A stretch of 64,000 nucleotides of DNA from Glycine soja. Its lineage: Eukaryota; Streptophyta; Magnoliopsida; Fabales; Fabaceae. The DNA lies in assembly GCF_004193775.1 (NCBI RefSeq), contig NC_041011.1, positions 11,063,656 to 11,127,655 on the forward strand, given 5' to 3'. Positions 23,248-34,994 of this stretch are shown in pieces. Position numbers and translations under genes: made by a program. Every line of letters begins with the position of its first letter. Position 1 is the stretch's first letter. The notes under the pieces were generated by a model. That model saw only the letters and a list, made by a program, of their open reading frames with translations. It was not told where the DNA came from and did not search any database.

Positions 23248-24428
23248 TTTCTTTACCTAACAACATTCATGTGTTCTATGTTTTCTCCTGGACTGCTAAA
23301 CCTTGATGTCTCGTGCATGTTTAACCTAATCCTAGCCAAGTGTCATCCTCAGATCCCTCTTGTTGGACTAAACTTGACCATAACTGCATTAAGACATACA
23401 TACCAACAACTAGGTTACCGTGCCCCGATCCCTCGTGAAAATATGATAAACTAGCCTCATCTTATCAAGTTCTAAGGATCAAACCATTTCCCAATGTTGA
23501 ATGACCCTAACCGAGCATTCATCTACGTGATCAAGGCAAAAGCATACTAAAAATGAAGTACTGATAGCACAGAGAACACATGCAACATCATTAGATAGAT
23601 ATAAGAGTATTTACATCAAGTACCCCGTAGGAAGAACCAACTGAGGATTTAGCTCTCCATAACTGGGAAGCTTCTCTTACAAACATGAAAAAGAAAAAAT
23701 GAAATATTAGGAAGTACATGTGGTGAGGATGTCTCCTTCACCTCTAGAAACCTCACAATCACTCAAACTCTCATCTAATACTCTACATGATAACTTCCTC
23801 TTTAATCTTTGTTGTCCCTCAGGATCTTCACACCAGAAGTTCTCTCCGCCACTAAGCCACTCAGATGAATGCTTCCAAGAACAGAGAAAACGCCAAAAAT
23901 TGAGAACTGGTTTCCATTTCTGATTTCAGGCTTTAAATAGTGTTGTTGATTTTTGGTCGTTTGCTCAACCACATTCTAGCTTGCATAGCCAAATTAAGTG
24001 ACATTTGGCTTAGCGCGCCTCTTCTTCACTCAACCTGGAGGTGCAAACAGTGCGCTTAGCGAGTTGATTCTCGCTGAGCGCATCATGACAACTCATCTGC
24101 TTCCAGGATCTTCTACGCGTTTAGCCATGAACTGTTGTGCTTAGCGGATGGCTCGCTAAGCCAGAGAATTGGCTTAGCGAGCGGCTCAAAATCAGAACTT
24201 GCACAAACTTGCTTATTTTACCTGAAATTGAAATTGAAAGGTTATTAAATACACAAAAGTGGGATACTCAGTACTTATTACCTATATTTAAAAAAAATGT
24301 ACTCACAATACTACAAAAAGAACTATAAATGGAACGAGTCGAATACAATTTACACAACTTTTTTTACACAAAAGTTAGTCGTATTAACCAACTAACACTA
24401 CTTCAAAAAGGCATATAAGTTGATCTTC
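23248..24428. other. spacer between repeats A and B, with GCTTAGCG cluster
   Basis: It replaces the copia fragment found between A and B in copy 1. At 24010-24185 the phrases gcgcttagcgag, ctcgctgagcgc, ctcgctaagcc and ggcttagcgagc repeat in both orientations. This looks like part of a non-coding repeat; family not identified. Confidence 0.5.
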
Positions 24429-25873
24429 ATAAAAAAGATCTACCTCAAACATGTATGCTTTCTTCGCTAACATCTGATTGGCTATTCTGATTTTACATCA
24501 AAATGCTCATCAGAAAGGTTCCTCAGGATGGAAACTTTAAAATGACTACCTCAAAATGGCTTTACAAGTTGTCAATTCATGACAACTGTTAAGTTTGTCT
24601 ACTTGCTTCAAAAGCTTATCAGTTGAGTAGGCTTCACTTCAACAACCTTCTTTTGAGATTTATAAGTTTATAGAAGAGCATCTTGAAGTCAAGTTGAAGC
24701 ATTTTAGTGAGAGAAACTAGAGCAAAATCTCTGTGTGAGAAATCTAAGTTTTCTGCTTTAACCCTCTTTGTTGAGAGTGACCCACTTCTATAATCAACTT
24801 ATAATCTATAATAGATTTGAGATAGAAATGACATAATTTATTTTCCTAAGTGGAAACCCTCTGTGAGGTGAAGATCTATGTCTATGTAGTTCAAAAACAC
24901 AAAAATCCATTTATTGTTGTAAGTCTAGTAATGGCTGGCAAGGTGGAAATTTAGTGTTGTTGTTGGTTTAGTTGAAGCTAGGTTGGAAGTCCAATGGGAG
25001 TATTAGCAGGTTGTTGGTCCAACAATGATTGGTTGTGTTAGTGAAATCACATACCCCAAGGTTGGGGTGAACCAATATTAAAATCATTATGCACTACCCT
25101 TCTTCCCTTTCTTTGCATTGATTTTGGTGACTGATCTGTTAATTGTTTTTGTTAATCTTTAAGACAGAAAAACATTTCATAAATACACATAAAACTAAAC
25201 TTTTTTTTTTTTTATCAAAGTTTTATTTTAAGCAAACCCTTTTTGTGAAACAAGAGATCTGAACTATGAAAAAAACACTTTTTCCATAACTACTTGAACT
25301 TTTGTTCTGAGCTCAGAACAATTCTTCATTTTGAACTATTTCATTATGAGCTTACACTAGAAACCTATTTATTTCAAAAATGATTTCAAAGTTTGTAAAA
25401 CCCCAATTCAATCCCTTTCTTGTGGTAATTTTGTTATTTCATGTAATTCATTAGGCGAACAAATCTATTTCAGTATTCATGACATTATGTATCAAGTAGA
25501 ACTAACAAAATGAACGGCTCGGTCCTGCGTGGCTTGGCCTGGTCCATTATGCCAAGCGTGAAATTAGGTTCGGTTAGGCCAACCCATATTCTATATGAGC
25601 TTCATTTTTTTAAGTCCAATCAGACCTGATGGCCCATTGGACCGACCCATATTGACCAATTTTACTTTTTTGTCCAAATTTATACAAATTCAAAAAGAGA
25701 AAAATAAAAATATTAGACTTAATAAGCTTGATTGAATTTGGGCCTATATTTCTTGAGTTCAGTCTGGCTTGGTCCATTTTGGCAACTCTAGTACCAATGT
25801 CCAAATAATTTGTTGATATTGTCAATCCAATGGTACACAATGAATTTTATATTGTCCAAACTACTTATATATA
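24429..25873. repeat. repeat B, copy 2
   Basis: About 97% identical (by eye) to 11461-12899. It ends at ctacttatatata and joins directly to a copia integrase remnant at 25874, whereas copy 1 runs into AT-rich spacer. Confidence 0.85.
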
Positions 25874-26640
25874 TTTTGAAGTTCTCCACTCCATTGAAAG
25901 ATCTATATTTGTTTTGTTTTCATCAATTTGAAAGTCTTCTTCATTTCCATTTCCTTTCGCATCAATGTGCATGTCTTCTAATGAATCTGTAATATCATCA
26001 AGTGTTTCTTTTCTTGGCCTTATAGGGTTAGTCTCATCAAAAGAAACATGGATAGATTCTTCAATAATCATAATTCTTTTGTTATAAATTCTAAAAGCTT
26101 TACTATTCAAGGAATAGCCAAGGAATATACCTTCATCAGATTTTGCATCAAACTTACCTAAGTTGTCTTTCCCATTTTTTAGCACAAAACATTTACATCC
26201 AAAAACATGAAGATGAGAAATGTTTGGTTTTCTTCCTTTGTACAATTCATATGGAGTTTTCTTTAAGATTGGTCTAATTAAAGCTCTATTCATTATGTAG
26301 CATGCAGGATTAATAGCTTCAGCCCAAAAATATTTAGGAAGATTTGTATCATTAAGCAAAGTTCTGGCTATTTCTTCTAAAGATCTATTTTTCCTCTCAA
26401 CTACTCCATTTTGTTGAGGGGTTCTAGGTGCAAAAAAATTGTGTTCAATGCCATTTTCATCACAAAATGATTCAAAATCCTTATTTTCAAATTCTCTTCC
26501 ATGATCACTCCTAATAGATGCAATATAGAGATTTTTCTTGTTTTGAATGATTTTAGCAAGTTTCTTAAAAGCATGAAAAATATCTCTTTTGTGAGTGAGA
26601 AATAATGTCCATGTGAATCTTAAATAATCATCAACTATAG
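25874..26640 (-). pseudogene. copia integrase fragment
   Basis: Minus-strand reading shows the integrase core and C-terminal part: a DHGREFEN-type site, TPQQNGVVERKNRS, LNDTNLPKYFWAEAINPACYIMNRA, then KKTPYELYKGRKPNISHLHVFGCKCFV (in frame 26359-25865). It closely parallels 34080-34874 in the plus-strand element. The N-terminal zinc region and the protease upstream are missing, and reverse transcriptase is lost at the junction with repeat B. Confidence 0.85.
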
Positions 26641-27353
26641 GTGCAGGGTTTTCGAAAATAAGAGATATGGGAGAAGAGAGAATTAGGAACGAGGGTTTTC
26701 GAAAATAAGAGAGGTTGCAGATTTCTGATTTTGAAATTTGTATATATAGGTGTAGGGACGCGTGGTAATCGATTACACTAATATGGTAATCGATTACCAG
26801 AGAGCATATTAGCCAAAAATAACTGCCTGTAATCGATTACACTAATATGGTAATCGATTACCAAAGAGCATTTTCACCAAAAAAAATAAAAGCTTATTGA
26901 TTTTTAAGGAAAAATTTGAATGAGTATCAAAATACTTTCTTAAAGAAAAATATATATATTTAAAAATACTTTATGAATGAATCTTAATCAAGTAATACAT
27001 ATTCAAAATCATGCATAATTAAAAAAAATCATGTATACATGAAATTATATAAAAAAAAAAATCAACACAAGTATTGAAGAATAATAATCATAGACACTAT
27101 CAAAATACTCAAAAGTAGACTTCATGCTTTGAGAAAGAAAAAATAACACAATCAAGAATATTTAACCACATACTCACAATCTCAATCAATAAAGATAAAC
27201 AAATAAAAATTTGTTAGTCATCATAATCAAATTAATTGAAAGAGAAATATCAACCAAAATAAAATTTCAAAAGAGAATGGTTTTGATATTACCTTTTTCA
27301 TGATTAAAGGTGTCTAGATCTTTGAAGATGAAAGTCATACTTTTGCTTTTTGT
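26641..27353 (-). other. segment replacing copia protease/integrase N-terminus
   Basis: No coding remnants. Two tandem copies of a palindrome pair lie here (26764-26799 and 26829-26863: TAATCGATTAC, 'actaata', TGGTAATCGATTACCA), preceded by two copies of gggttttcgaaaataagaga. The palindromes match those of the LTRs but the surrounding sequence does not. 26900-27290 is A-rich with no recognisable content. Confidence 0.55.
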
Positions 27354-28448
27354 TTAAACTTCTTGAGAGAAGTTCTCGTCACTCTCATAATCCTTGGTTA
27401 GAAGATTGATCTCCTTTTCAGAACCATCGGATGAATCATTGTCGTCCCATGCAATGTAGGCCTTCTTGGTTCTTCTTTCATCATACCTTTTCTTATCACT
27501 TTTCTCAGGCCATTCTTCATTTGAATGACAATTAGCTTTGATGTGACCAAGTTGATTGCATTTGTAACATCTAAGAACTTGAGAGTCTTCTTGTGATCTT
27601 CTTCCATTGTTAAAGTTCTGACGCCTCTCTATTCTTCTTCTCTTGACAAATTTCTGGAACTTCTTCACAACGAGTGAGAAGTCTTCTTCATCATCTGAAT
27701 CTTTTTCTTCATTTTCTTCTTGTATTGATGATGAGGCTTTAAGTGCTATACTTCTCTTCTTTTTTTCGGTTTCTTCATTTTGATTAAGACGTTGGAGTTC
27801 CATTTTATGTTCCTGCAATTTTCCAAACAAAGTAGCTAGAGACATAGAAGAGAGATCTTTACTTTAAGAAATAACAGTTACCTTGGGCTGCCATTCCCTA
27901 CTTAAGCATCTGAAAACTTTATTAATTAAATCTTCATTAGGGAATATTTTTCCTAAAGAGGCAAGATGGTTAACTATATGTGTAAATCTTTTCTGCATGC
28001 TATTGATGTTTTCATTAGGGTTCATCCTAAACAATTCATACTCATGTGTAAGGGTATTGACTCTAGATCTTTTTACATCAGTGGTTCCTTCATGTGTAAG
28101 TTGGAGAGTATCCCACATCTCCTTGGCATTTGTGCAATTTGACACTCTAAAATACTCATTTATTCCTAGGGCTGAAGTAATAATATTTTTGGCTTTAAGA
28201 TCATACTGGATTCTTCTTCTATCTTTTTCTGTCCACTTATCTCTAGGTTTTTGTGTTGTGGTGCTTGTGCTTACATCTACTACAGTGGGTATGTATGGTC
28301 CTATTTCTATTGCTTCCCAAATGTTTAAATCTATGGCTTCAATGAAAATCTGCATACGGGTTTTCCAATAATGGTAACCTTCACCATTGAAAATGAGTGG
28401 TCTATGAATGGAATTTCCTTCAGGAAACAAAGGATTTGAAGAGGCCAT
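27354..28448 (-). pseudogene. copia gag, nearly intact
   Basis: The ATG at 28448 opens MASSNPLFPEGNSIHRP...FNGEGYHYWKTRMQ, followed by the copia gag core (KEMWDTLQLTHEGTTDVKRSR, FTHIVNHLASLGK, SREWQPKVTV). A TAA at 27864-27866 interrupts, but the same frame resumes (MSLATLFGKLQEH...) to 27354 and includes a CCHC zinc knuckle, CYKCNQLGHIKANC, which binds element RNA. One nonsense codon is the only visible lesion over about 365 codons. Confidence 0.88.
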
Positions 28449-28484
28449 GAATCTTGAAGTGGTTAAACTTTCAACAAGATACCT

Positions 28485-28496
28485 GCTCTGATACCA
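28485..28496 (-). promoter_or_regulatory. copia primer-binding site
   Basis: Minus strand TGGTATCAGAGC, complementary to the 3' end of initiator Met-tRNA, two bases inside the LTR end. The same site occurs at 10338-10349 (-), 31578-31589 (-) and 33292-33303 (+). Confidence 0.92.
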
Positions 28497-28498
28497 CT

Positions 28499-30081
28499 TG
28501 TTGGATCAAGTGACCTCGGAATAATTAAGAAAGGGGGTTGAATTAATTATTGATGAATCTTTACTAATTAAAATTTACCCTTCTTAGGCTTTTACTATGT
28601 TGTTAAGAAAGTAAAGAATAGGAATATAAACTTAACCAAAAGTAAAAGCGGTAATTAAAGTGCACAACGGAAAATAAATAGTGTAGGGAAGAAGAAGACA
28701 AACACAAGAGTTTTATACTGGTTCGGCAACAATCCGTGCCTACATCCAGTCCCCAAGCGACCTGCGGTCCTTGAGATTTCTTTTCAACCTTGTAAAATCC
28801 TTTACAAGCAAAGATCCACAAGGGATGTATCCTCCCTTGTTCTCTTTGAACAACCTAGTGGATGTACCCTCCACTAGAATTGATCCACAAGAGATGTACC
28901 CTCTCTTGTTCTCAGTCACAACAACCCAAGTAGATGTACCCTCTACTTGTACCACAAAGGATGTACCCTCCAATGTGTTAAGACAAAGTTCTCAGGCGGT
29001 TAGTCCTTTGAAACTTTGTGAAGGGGGAAACAAAAGAATTCTCAGGCGGTTAGTCCTTTGAAATCATTTGTTTATGGGAAAGGGAAGAATCAAAAAAATT
29101 CTCAGACTGTGTCATTTTGAATTCTTTGACAAGGGAGAAGGGAGACACAAAAGAATTCAGGCGGTTAGTCCTTCGTTCTTTTGGAAAAGGGAGAAGAGAG
29201 ATACAAAAATAATTCAAGCGGTTAGTCCTTGGCGAATTCTTTTTGGCAAAGGGAGAAGGGAGTGAAAAAAATGAATAACACAAGTTTTTGAACAAAGAAC
29301 TTTTCTTGGAAGATAAAGTTTTGAACAAAAACTTTTAGAAAGATGAAGAGAAGAAGAAACCAGAAAGTTCTGAAAGAAATGAAAGAAGATGTTGAAAGAT
29401 AGATTGAAAGATAGAATGATTGAAAGAGATGATTGATATGAATGAATGTTTCATGCCAAGGTCACATATTTATATTTTCTTGATGACTCAAGTCAAAACT
29501 TGTAACTCTTGGCAATTCCTTTAAAACTAATTACTTAAAAAGTTATGACTTTTGAAAAAATCTTCAAAAACAAGTCATTTGAAGAATTGTGACTTTTGGA
29601 AATGAATTTTTCAAAAATTGTCACTGGTAATCGATTACCATAAAGGTGTAATCGATTACACATCAACATATGTGACTCTTCATTTTGAATTTTGAAAATC
29701 TTAATGTTTTAAAACACTGGTAATCGATTACTACAATCTGGTAATCGATTACCAGAGAGTAAAACTCTTTGGTAATGATTTTGTGAAAACTTCTTGTGCT
29801 ACTCAATGTTTTAAAAAACCTTTTAATACTTATCTTGATTAAGTATTATCTTGATTCTTGAATCTTTGAGTCTTGAATCTTGATCTTGATTATTCTTGAA
29901 TCTTGAATCTTGAATCTTCTTGATGAAACTTTCTCTTGAATCTTTCTCTTGATTCTTGAATTGTTCTTGACTCAATCTTGAAATCATTTTCTTGGGCTTT
30001 TTGTCATCATCTTTGTTATCATCAAAACACCTTGAATCAATCTTGATTCATCATCATGAAGCAATGAAGTTTGCTTGTACA
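28499..30081 (-). repeat. SIRE-like copia LTR (LTR 4), shared by two units
   Basis: 1583 bp on the minus strand from TGTACAAGCAA (30081) to GATCCAACA (28499). It contains palindromes at 29625-29640, 29647-29660 and 29739-29754, several 'aggactaaccgcctgag' repeats (about 28990-29240), and the hairpin row at 28818-28977. A polypurine tract lies on its outer side (30082-30096) and a PBS plus gag on its inner side, an arrangement expected from a tandem element and not from a single insertion. Confidence 0.92.
28818..28977 (-). repeat. row of five hairpins with constant loop in LTR 4
   Basis: Same row as at 16156-16308, on the minus strand. The hairpin at 28855-28877 has the CTAG form of the variable stem, as in LTR 3. 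In the hairpin at 28818-28840 the loop reads GGATACA instead of GGGTACA while the stem ACAAGGGA/TCCCTTGT stays perfect. Confidence 0.85.
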
Positions 30082-30096
30082 ATCTCCCCCTTTTTG
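30082..30096 (-). promoter_or_regulatory. copia polypurine tract
   Basis: Minus strand CAAAAAGGGGGAGAT directly before the LTR start at 30081; this is where plus-strand DNA synthesis would be primed. It is preceded by the gtcatcatc phrase usual before the polypurine tract of SIRE/Maximus elements. Confidence 0.88.
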
Positions 30097-30447
30097 ATGA
30101 TGACAACTCTGAAATCAAGAAACACACACACACACTTTTTCCTAGTTGATCACTCACTTAAATTCTCCCCCTTTGTTTTTGAGTTTATGCTTTACTTGAA
30201 ATTAAGTTGATTACTTATGTGAGTTCTTGATTTAACTCCTATTTCTCTCCCCCTTTGGCATCAACAAAAAGCCAAAGTGCATAACAAGTATAAGACAAAC
30301 ATATACTATTAATCATTCACAAGACATACATTGAAGAATATAAACCAAAGTGCGTAACAAGTTTGATTGATTCTTCATGCAAGTCATTAAATGCATCTTG
30401 AAGTTCATCAAAGGAAATAGTAGGTTATTGTTAGAAGATGTTACCTC

Positions 30448-31538
30448 TTATTCGCTATCATAGTTTTTGGCTATGAGACTCAGATTCAAGACTTCATTTT
30501 CTGAATCTCCTGATGAATCTATATCGTTATCTTCCCAAGTGATGTAAGCTTTCTTTGCTTTTTTGCCTTTGAAATTTTTCTTGTCAGACTTCTCCATTCT
30601 TTTCTTGAAACAGGGGCAATCAACTCTTAGATGTCCAGGTTGATTACATTCATAGTACTTTGGAATAGAAGGAGAGCCTTCTCCTTTTTTCTTTGGATTG
30701 AAATTTGTTCTTCTTTGATTTCCTTTGTTCCTTAGAAACTTGTTGAATCTCTTTATGAAGAAACTAAAATCATCATCTTCGTCTATTTCATTCAAGTTTT
30801 CTCTATCACTTTCTTCTTGAATAGAAGATGAGGCTTTAAGTGCAATGCCTTTCTTTTTCTTGTCATTTTCTTCATGTTGATTTAGTCTCATAAGTTCTAT
30901 TTCGTGTTCCTGAAGCTTTCCAAAAAGAGTTGCAAGAGACATGTTAGTGAGATCTCTTGATTCTGCAATTGCAGTTACCTTTGGTTGTCATTCCCTGCTT
31001 AAACATCTTAGAACTTTGTTAATAAGATCCTCATTAGGAAATATCTTTCCTAATGATGCAAGATGATTAACTATATGTGTAAATCTATTTTGCATATCTT
31101 GTATGGTCTCATTTTGATTCATTCTGATATGTTCATATTCATGTGTTAGGGTGTTTATTCTAGATCTCTTAACATCTATTGTTCCTTCATGGGTTACTTG
31201 TAATGTATCCCACATTTCTTTTGCATTCTTTCAATTTGAGACTCTAAAGTATTCATCCATTCCTAATGTAGAGGTAATTATATTTTTAGCCTTTAAGTTA
31301 TATTGTACCCTTCTTCTTTCCTTTTCATCCCTTGTTCCCTAAGTTTTTCTATAGTTGTATTTCCTACTACCATTATAGGGATGTAAGGACCAATTTCAAT
31401 AGCTTCTCAGATGTTTAAATCTATAGCCTCTATGAGGATTTACATGCGAGTTTTCCACTAATGATAGCCCACACCATTAAATATAGGAGGCCTATTAATG
31501 GAGTTTCCTTTGGGAAATAGGAAGTTTGATGAGGCCAT
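30448..31538 (-). pseudogene. copia gag of second unit, degraded
   Basis: The ATG at 31538 opens the same MASSN... start as 28448, soon broken by stops. Better readings are 31215-30988 (MWDTLQVTHEGTIDVKRSR...LASLGKIFPNEDL) and 30942-30448 (MSLATLFGKLQEHEIEL...). In the zinc knuckle the first Cys is replaced by Tyr (YYECNQPGHLRVDC). Directly after gag comes the 3' region and polypurine tract (30447-30082), so the whole pol is deleted in this unit. Confidence 0.85.
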
Positions 31539-31591
31539 TGTTATTCTTGAAGTTTCTAAACTTTATATAAGAATCAAGCTCTGATACCACT

Positions 31592-31698
31592 TGTTGGACA
31601 AGTGGCCTCAATAACTTAAGAGGGGGGTGAATTAAGTTAAAAAAATTCATTTAATTGACTTCTAAATCCCCTTTTAAATCTATAAGTTAAGAATATTG
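31592..31698 (-). repeat. copia LTR 5, last 107 bp
   Basis: Minus-strand LTR end (revcomp tgttggacaagtggcctc) next to the PBS at 31578-31589. It is interrupted by the plus-strand element's LTR starting at 31699, so that element landed in this LTR or a rearrangement joined them. Confidence 0.8.
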
Positions 31699-33289
31699 TG
31701 TGGAAGCAATGCCTTCCAAAATTATTTTGATGATGCCAAAGAATCAAGAGTTAAGCAAATTCTAAAGATTCAAGAACAAACAAGATCAAGATTCAAGACT
31801 CAAGATTCAAGAATCAAGAGAAGATTCAATCAAAATAAGTACAAAAAAGTTTTTTCAAAACATTGAGTAGCACAAGAATTTTTCACAAAATATTTTACCA
31901 AAGAGTTTCAGTCTCTGGTAATCAATTACCATAAGATAGTAATCGATTACCAGTAGCCAGCATTGTTTTCAAAACTGATCTACAAAGCTGTAATCGATTA
32001 CCATGAGCATGTAATCGATTACCAATGTTTTAAAACGTTAGAATTCAAATTGCAAGAGTCACAACTAGTGATAAAACATTTTCAAATCTTTTTTAACTTG
32101 TGTAATCGATTATATAATACTTGTAATTGATTACCAGTGTTTCTAAATGTTTTGATTTTCAAATTTAAACATGAAGAGTCACATCTGTTGATGTGTAATC
32201 GATTACACCTTAATGGTAATCGATTACCAGTGACTGATTTTGAAAAATAAATTACCAAAAGTCACAATTCTTAAAGTGACTTGTTTCTGAAGATTTTTTT
32301 TTCAAAAGTCAAGTTTTTAAGTGACTAGTTTTCAAAAGAGTCACAATTTTTAAAAGGTGACTAGTTTTAAAGAAATTGCCAAGAGTCACAAACTTTAACT
32401 TGAGTCATCAAATGATTATAAATATGTGACCATGGCATGAATTTCATAACAAGTTTTTTACAAAAATGTCTGATTCATTTTCTCAACTTCTTTTTAAGAG
32501 TTTTTGTTCAATACTTTCTCTTCCAAGAAAAGTTCATTATTCAAAAACTTGTACTACTCTTTTTCATTCTCTTCTCCCTTTGCCAAAAGAATAAAAGGAC
32601 TAACCGCCTGAATTCTTTTGTGTCTCCCTTTTCTCTTTCCAAGAGAATTCAAAGGACTAACCGCCTGAGAATTCTTTCGACTCTTCCCTTCCCCTTAAAC
32701 AAAATATTTCAAAGGACTAACCGCCTGAGATATCTTTTGTTTCCCCTTACAAAGATTCAAAGGACTAATCGCCTAAAAATCCTTTGTCTTAACACATTGG
32801 AGGGTACATCCATCGTGGTACAAGTAGAGGGTACATCTACTTGGGTTGTTGTATTGAGAACAAGAGAGGGTACATCTCTTGTGGGTCAGTTCAAGTGGAG
32901 GGTACATCCACTTGGTTGTTCAAAGAGAACAAGGGAGGGTACATCCCTTGTGGATCTTTGGCTTGTAAAGGATTTTACAAGGTTGAAAGAAATCTCAAGA
33001 ACTGTTGGTTTCTTGGGGACTGGACGTAGGCACGGATTGTGGCTGAACCAGTATAAATCTTGTGTTTGTCTTCTTCTTCCCTACACTCTTTACTTTTCCG
33101 CTGTGTTCTTTTATTTCCGCTTTAGTATTGTCTAAGTTATTGTTTTTGTTCTTTACTTCCTCATAACTTAGTCGTAAAGCCTAATTTATTCTAGTAATAT
33201 TAAGAAGGATAATTTTTTAATTAGTCAAGACACACTTATAATTAATTCAACCCCCCTTCTTAATTATTCCAAGGCCACTTGATCCAACA
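31699..33289 (+). repeat. SIRE-like copia 5' LTR (LTR 6)
   Basis: 1591 bp from TGTGGAAGCAA to GATCCAACA. Palindromes at about 31916-32020, 32195-32208 and 32215-32230, TATA-like TATAAATA at 32417-32424, 'ggactaaccgcctga' repeats at about 32600-32775 and the hairpin row at 32793-32951. An open frame crossing the right half (32437-33135) is produced by these repeats and is not a gene. Confidence 0.93.
32793..32951 (+). repeat. row of five hairpins with constant loop in LTR 6
   Basis: Hairpins at about 32793-32817, 32821-32843, 32860-32882, 32892-32914 and 32929-32951. The fourth has stem CAAGTGGA/TCCACTTG where LTRs 3 and 4 have CTAGTGGA/TCCACTAG, so both arms changed together. Loop GGGTACA throughout. 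Confidence 0.85.
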
Positions 33290-33421
33290 AGTGGTATCAG
33301 AGCAGGTATCTTGAGAAAAGTTTCACAACTTCAAGATAAATGACCTCTTTAAATTCTGTTTTTCAAAAGTATTTTTAAGAATAGGTCAAATCTGAAATCA
33401 TTTCAAGATTATGATGAAGAC

Positions 33422-33841
33422 CAAGCCAACTTATGTCTCATGACAAAATCTCATGAGAATAACAAGGAAGAATCTGTAAGGAAGAAGTGGTACATCAACA
33501 GTGGATGTTCCAAGCATATGATGGGAAATGTATCCAAGTTTACAACCATTTCTCCCAAGAAAAGTGGACATGTTACATACGGCGACAACAACAAAGGCAA
33601 AATCATTGGAGTCGGCAAAATAGGTACGAGTTCCTCTACTCCTATTGAAAATGTGCTACTTGTAGAAGGTTTAAAGCATAGCCTATTAAGTGTTAGTCAA
33701 TTATGTGATAGACGATATAAAGTATCTTTTTATTTTGAAAAATGTGTTATCAAGCATGAACATGACAAAGATATTGAGCATATAGGTTTCAGAGAAAATA
33801 ATGTTTACATGATTGATTTGAAACAAAAATCTGAAAAATGA
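33422..33841 (+). pseudogene. copia gag tail and protease
   Basis: Begins in the last residues of gag (DQANLCLMTKSHENN) and runs into the copia protease with WYINSGCSKHM, where family members have D-S-G. The catalytic Asp is Asn here (codon 20 from the ATG at 33440). Downstream VGKIGTSSSTPIENVLLVEGLKHSLLSVSQLCD is the usual protease C-terminal part. Gag itself (over 300 codons) is missing between the PBS and 33422. Confidence 0.85.
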
Positions 33842-34994
33842 TTGATGCTTTCTAAGTAAAGATAGTGATCCTTGGTTATGGCATAAGAGAATTGCTCACA
33901 TTAACATTGATCATCTAAATAGATTAACCTCAAAAGACCTAGTTGTTGGTTTACCAAAATTAAAGTTTGAAAAAGATAAATTATGTGATGCATGCCAAAA
34001 AGGTAAACAAACAAGAACATCTTTTAAATCTAAAAATATTGTCCCTACCACTCAACCATTACAATTACTGCATATAGATTTGTTTGGGCCCTCTAGGATC
34101 CTGAGTTTTGGTGGTAGTTACTATGCATTAGTAATTGTTGATGACTATTCTAGGTATCCTTGGACTTTATTTCTTACTCATAAAAATTATGCATTTCATG
34201 CATTTAAAAGACTTGCCAAAGTCATCCAAAATAAGAAAAATCTTAAAATTATCTCCATTAGAAGTGATCATGGAGGTGAATTTGAAAACAATGATTTTGA
34301 AATGTTTTGTGATGAACATGGCATAAAACACAACTTTTCTGCACCTAGGACACCCCAACAAAACGGTGTGGTAGAAAGGAAAAATAGATCTCTAGAAGAA
34401 ATAGCTAGAACCCTTTTAAATGACACTCCACTTCCAAAATATTTTTGGGCAAGAGCTGTCAACACCGCATGTTATATTATGAATAGAGCCTTAATAAGAC
34501 CCATTCTTAAGAAAACCCCATATGAACTATTTAACAATAGAAAACCAAACATTGCTCATTTACATGTTTTTGGATGTAAATGTTTTGTCCTAAACAATGG
34601 TAAAGAAAGCCTAGGAAAATTTGATGCTAAGGCGGATGAGGGTATCTTCCTTGGTTATTCCATACATAGCAAAGCCTTTAGGATATACAACAAAAGAACC
34701 ATGACAATTGAGGAATCAATACATGTTACTTTTGATGAAACTAATATTACCTCTCCGAGAAAGGAGTTTCTTGATGATATTGCAGATTCTTTGGAAGATA
34801 TGCACAATCAAGAAAGAAATCTAAAAAGGAAGAGAAATGAAGAAAACAAGGATGTTCAAGATGATATAGCCTAAGAAAATGATGATCTTCCCAAAGAATG
34901 GAAAACTTCAAGAAATCATCCTCTTGACAATATCATTGGAGATATCTCAAAAGGGGTAACAACTAGACACTCTCTCAAAGATTTATGCAATAAC
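33842..34994 (+). pseudogene. copia integrase
   Basis: After a frameshift near 33841 the zinc region reads [17 protein letters not shown]...[11 protein letters not shown] (about 33874-34020). The core carries LHIDLFGPS, IRSDHGGEFEN and TPQQNGVVERKNRS (about 34345-34392), so the three acidic residues appear intact. The C-terminal part ends with the FDETN and basic stretch. A TAA at 34872-34874 breaks an otherwise continuous frame that continues as the linker to reverse transcriptase. Confidence 0.9.

Larger units (their letters stand above)
25874..31698 (-). mobile_element. SIRE-like copia complex: LTR-internal-LTR-internal
   Basis: Read on the minus strand: LTR remnant (31698-31592), PBS, gag (31538-30448), short 3' region, polypurine tract, complete LTR (30081-28499), PBS, gag (28448-27354), unrelated segment, integrase remnant (26640-25874). 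The full LTR therefore serves as 3' LTR of one unit and 5' LTR of the next. It is cut on the left by repeat B and on the right by the plus-strand copia element starting at 31699. Confidence 0.85.

Noticed and set aside
32437..33135. 232-aa ORF in LTR 6
   Set aside because: It lies wholly inside an LTR and is built from its tandem repeats (RTNRLNSF, EGTS). Similar frames occur in the other LTRs.
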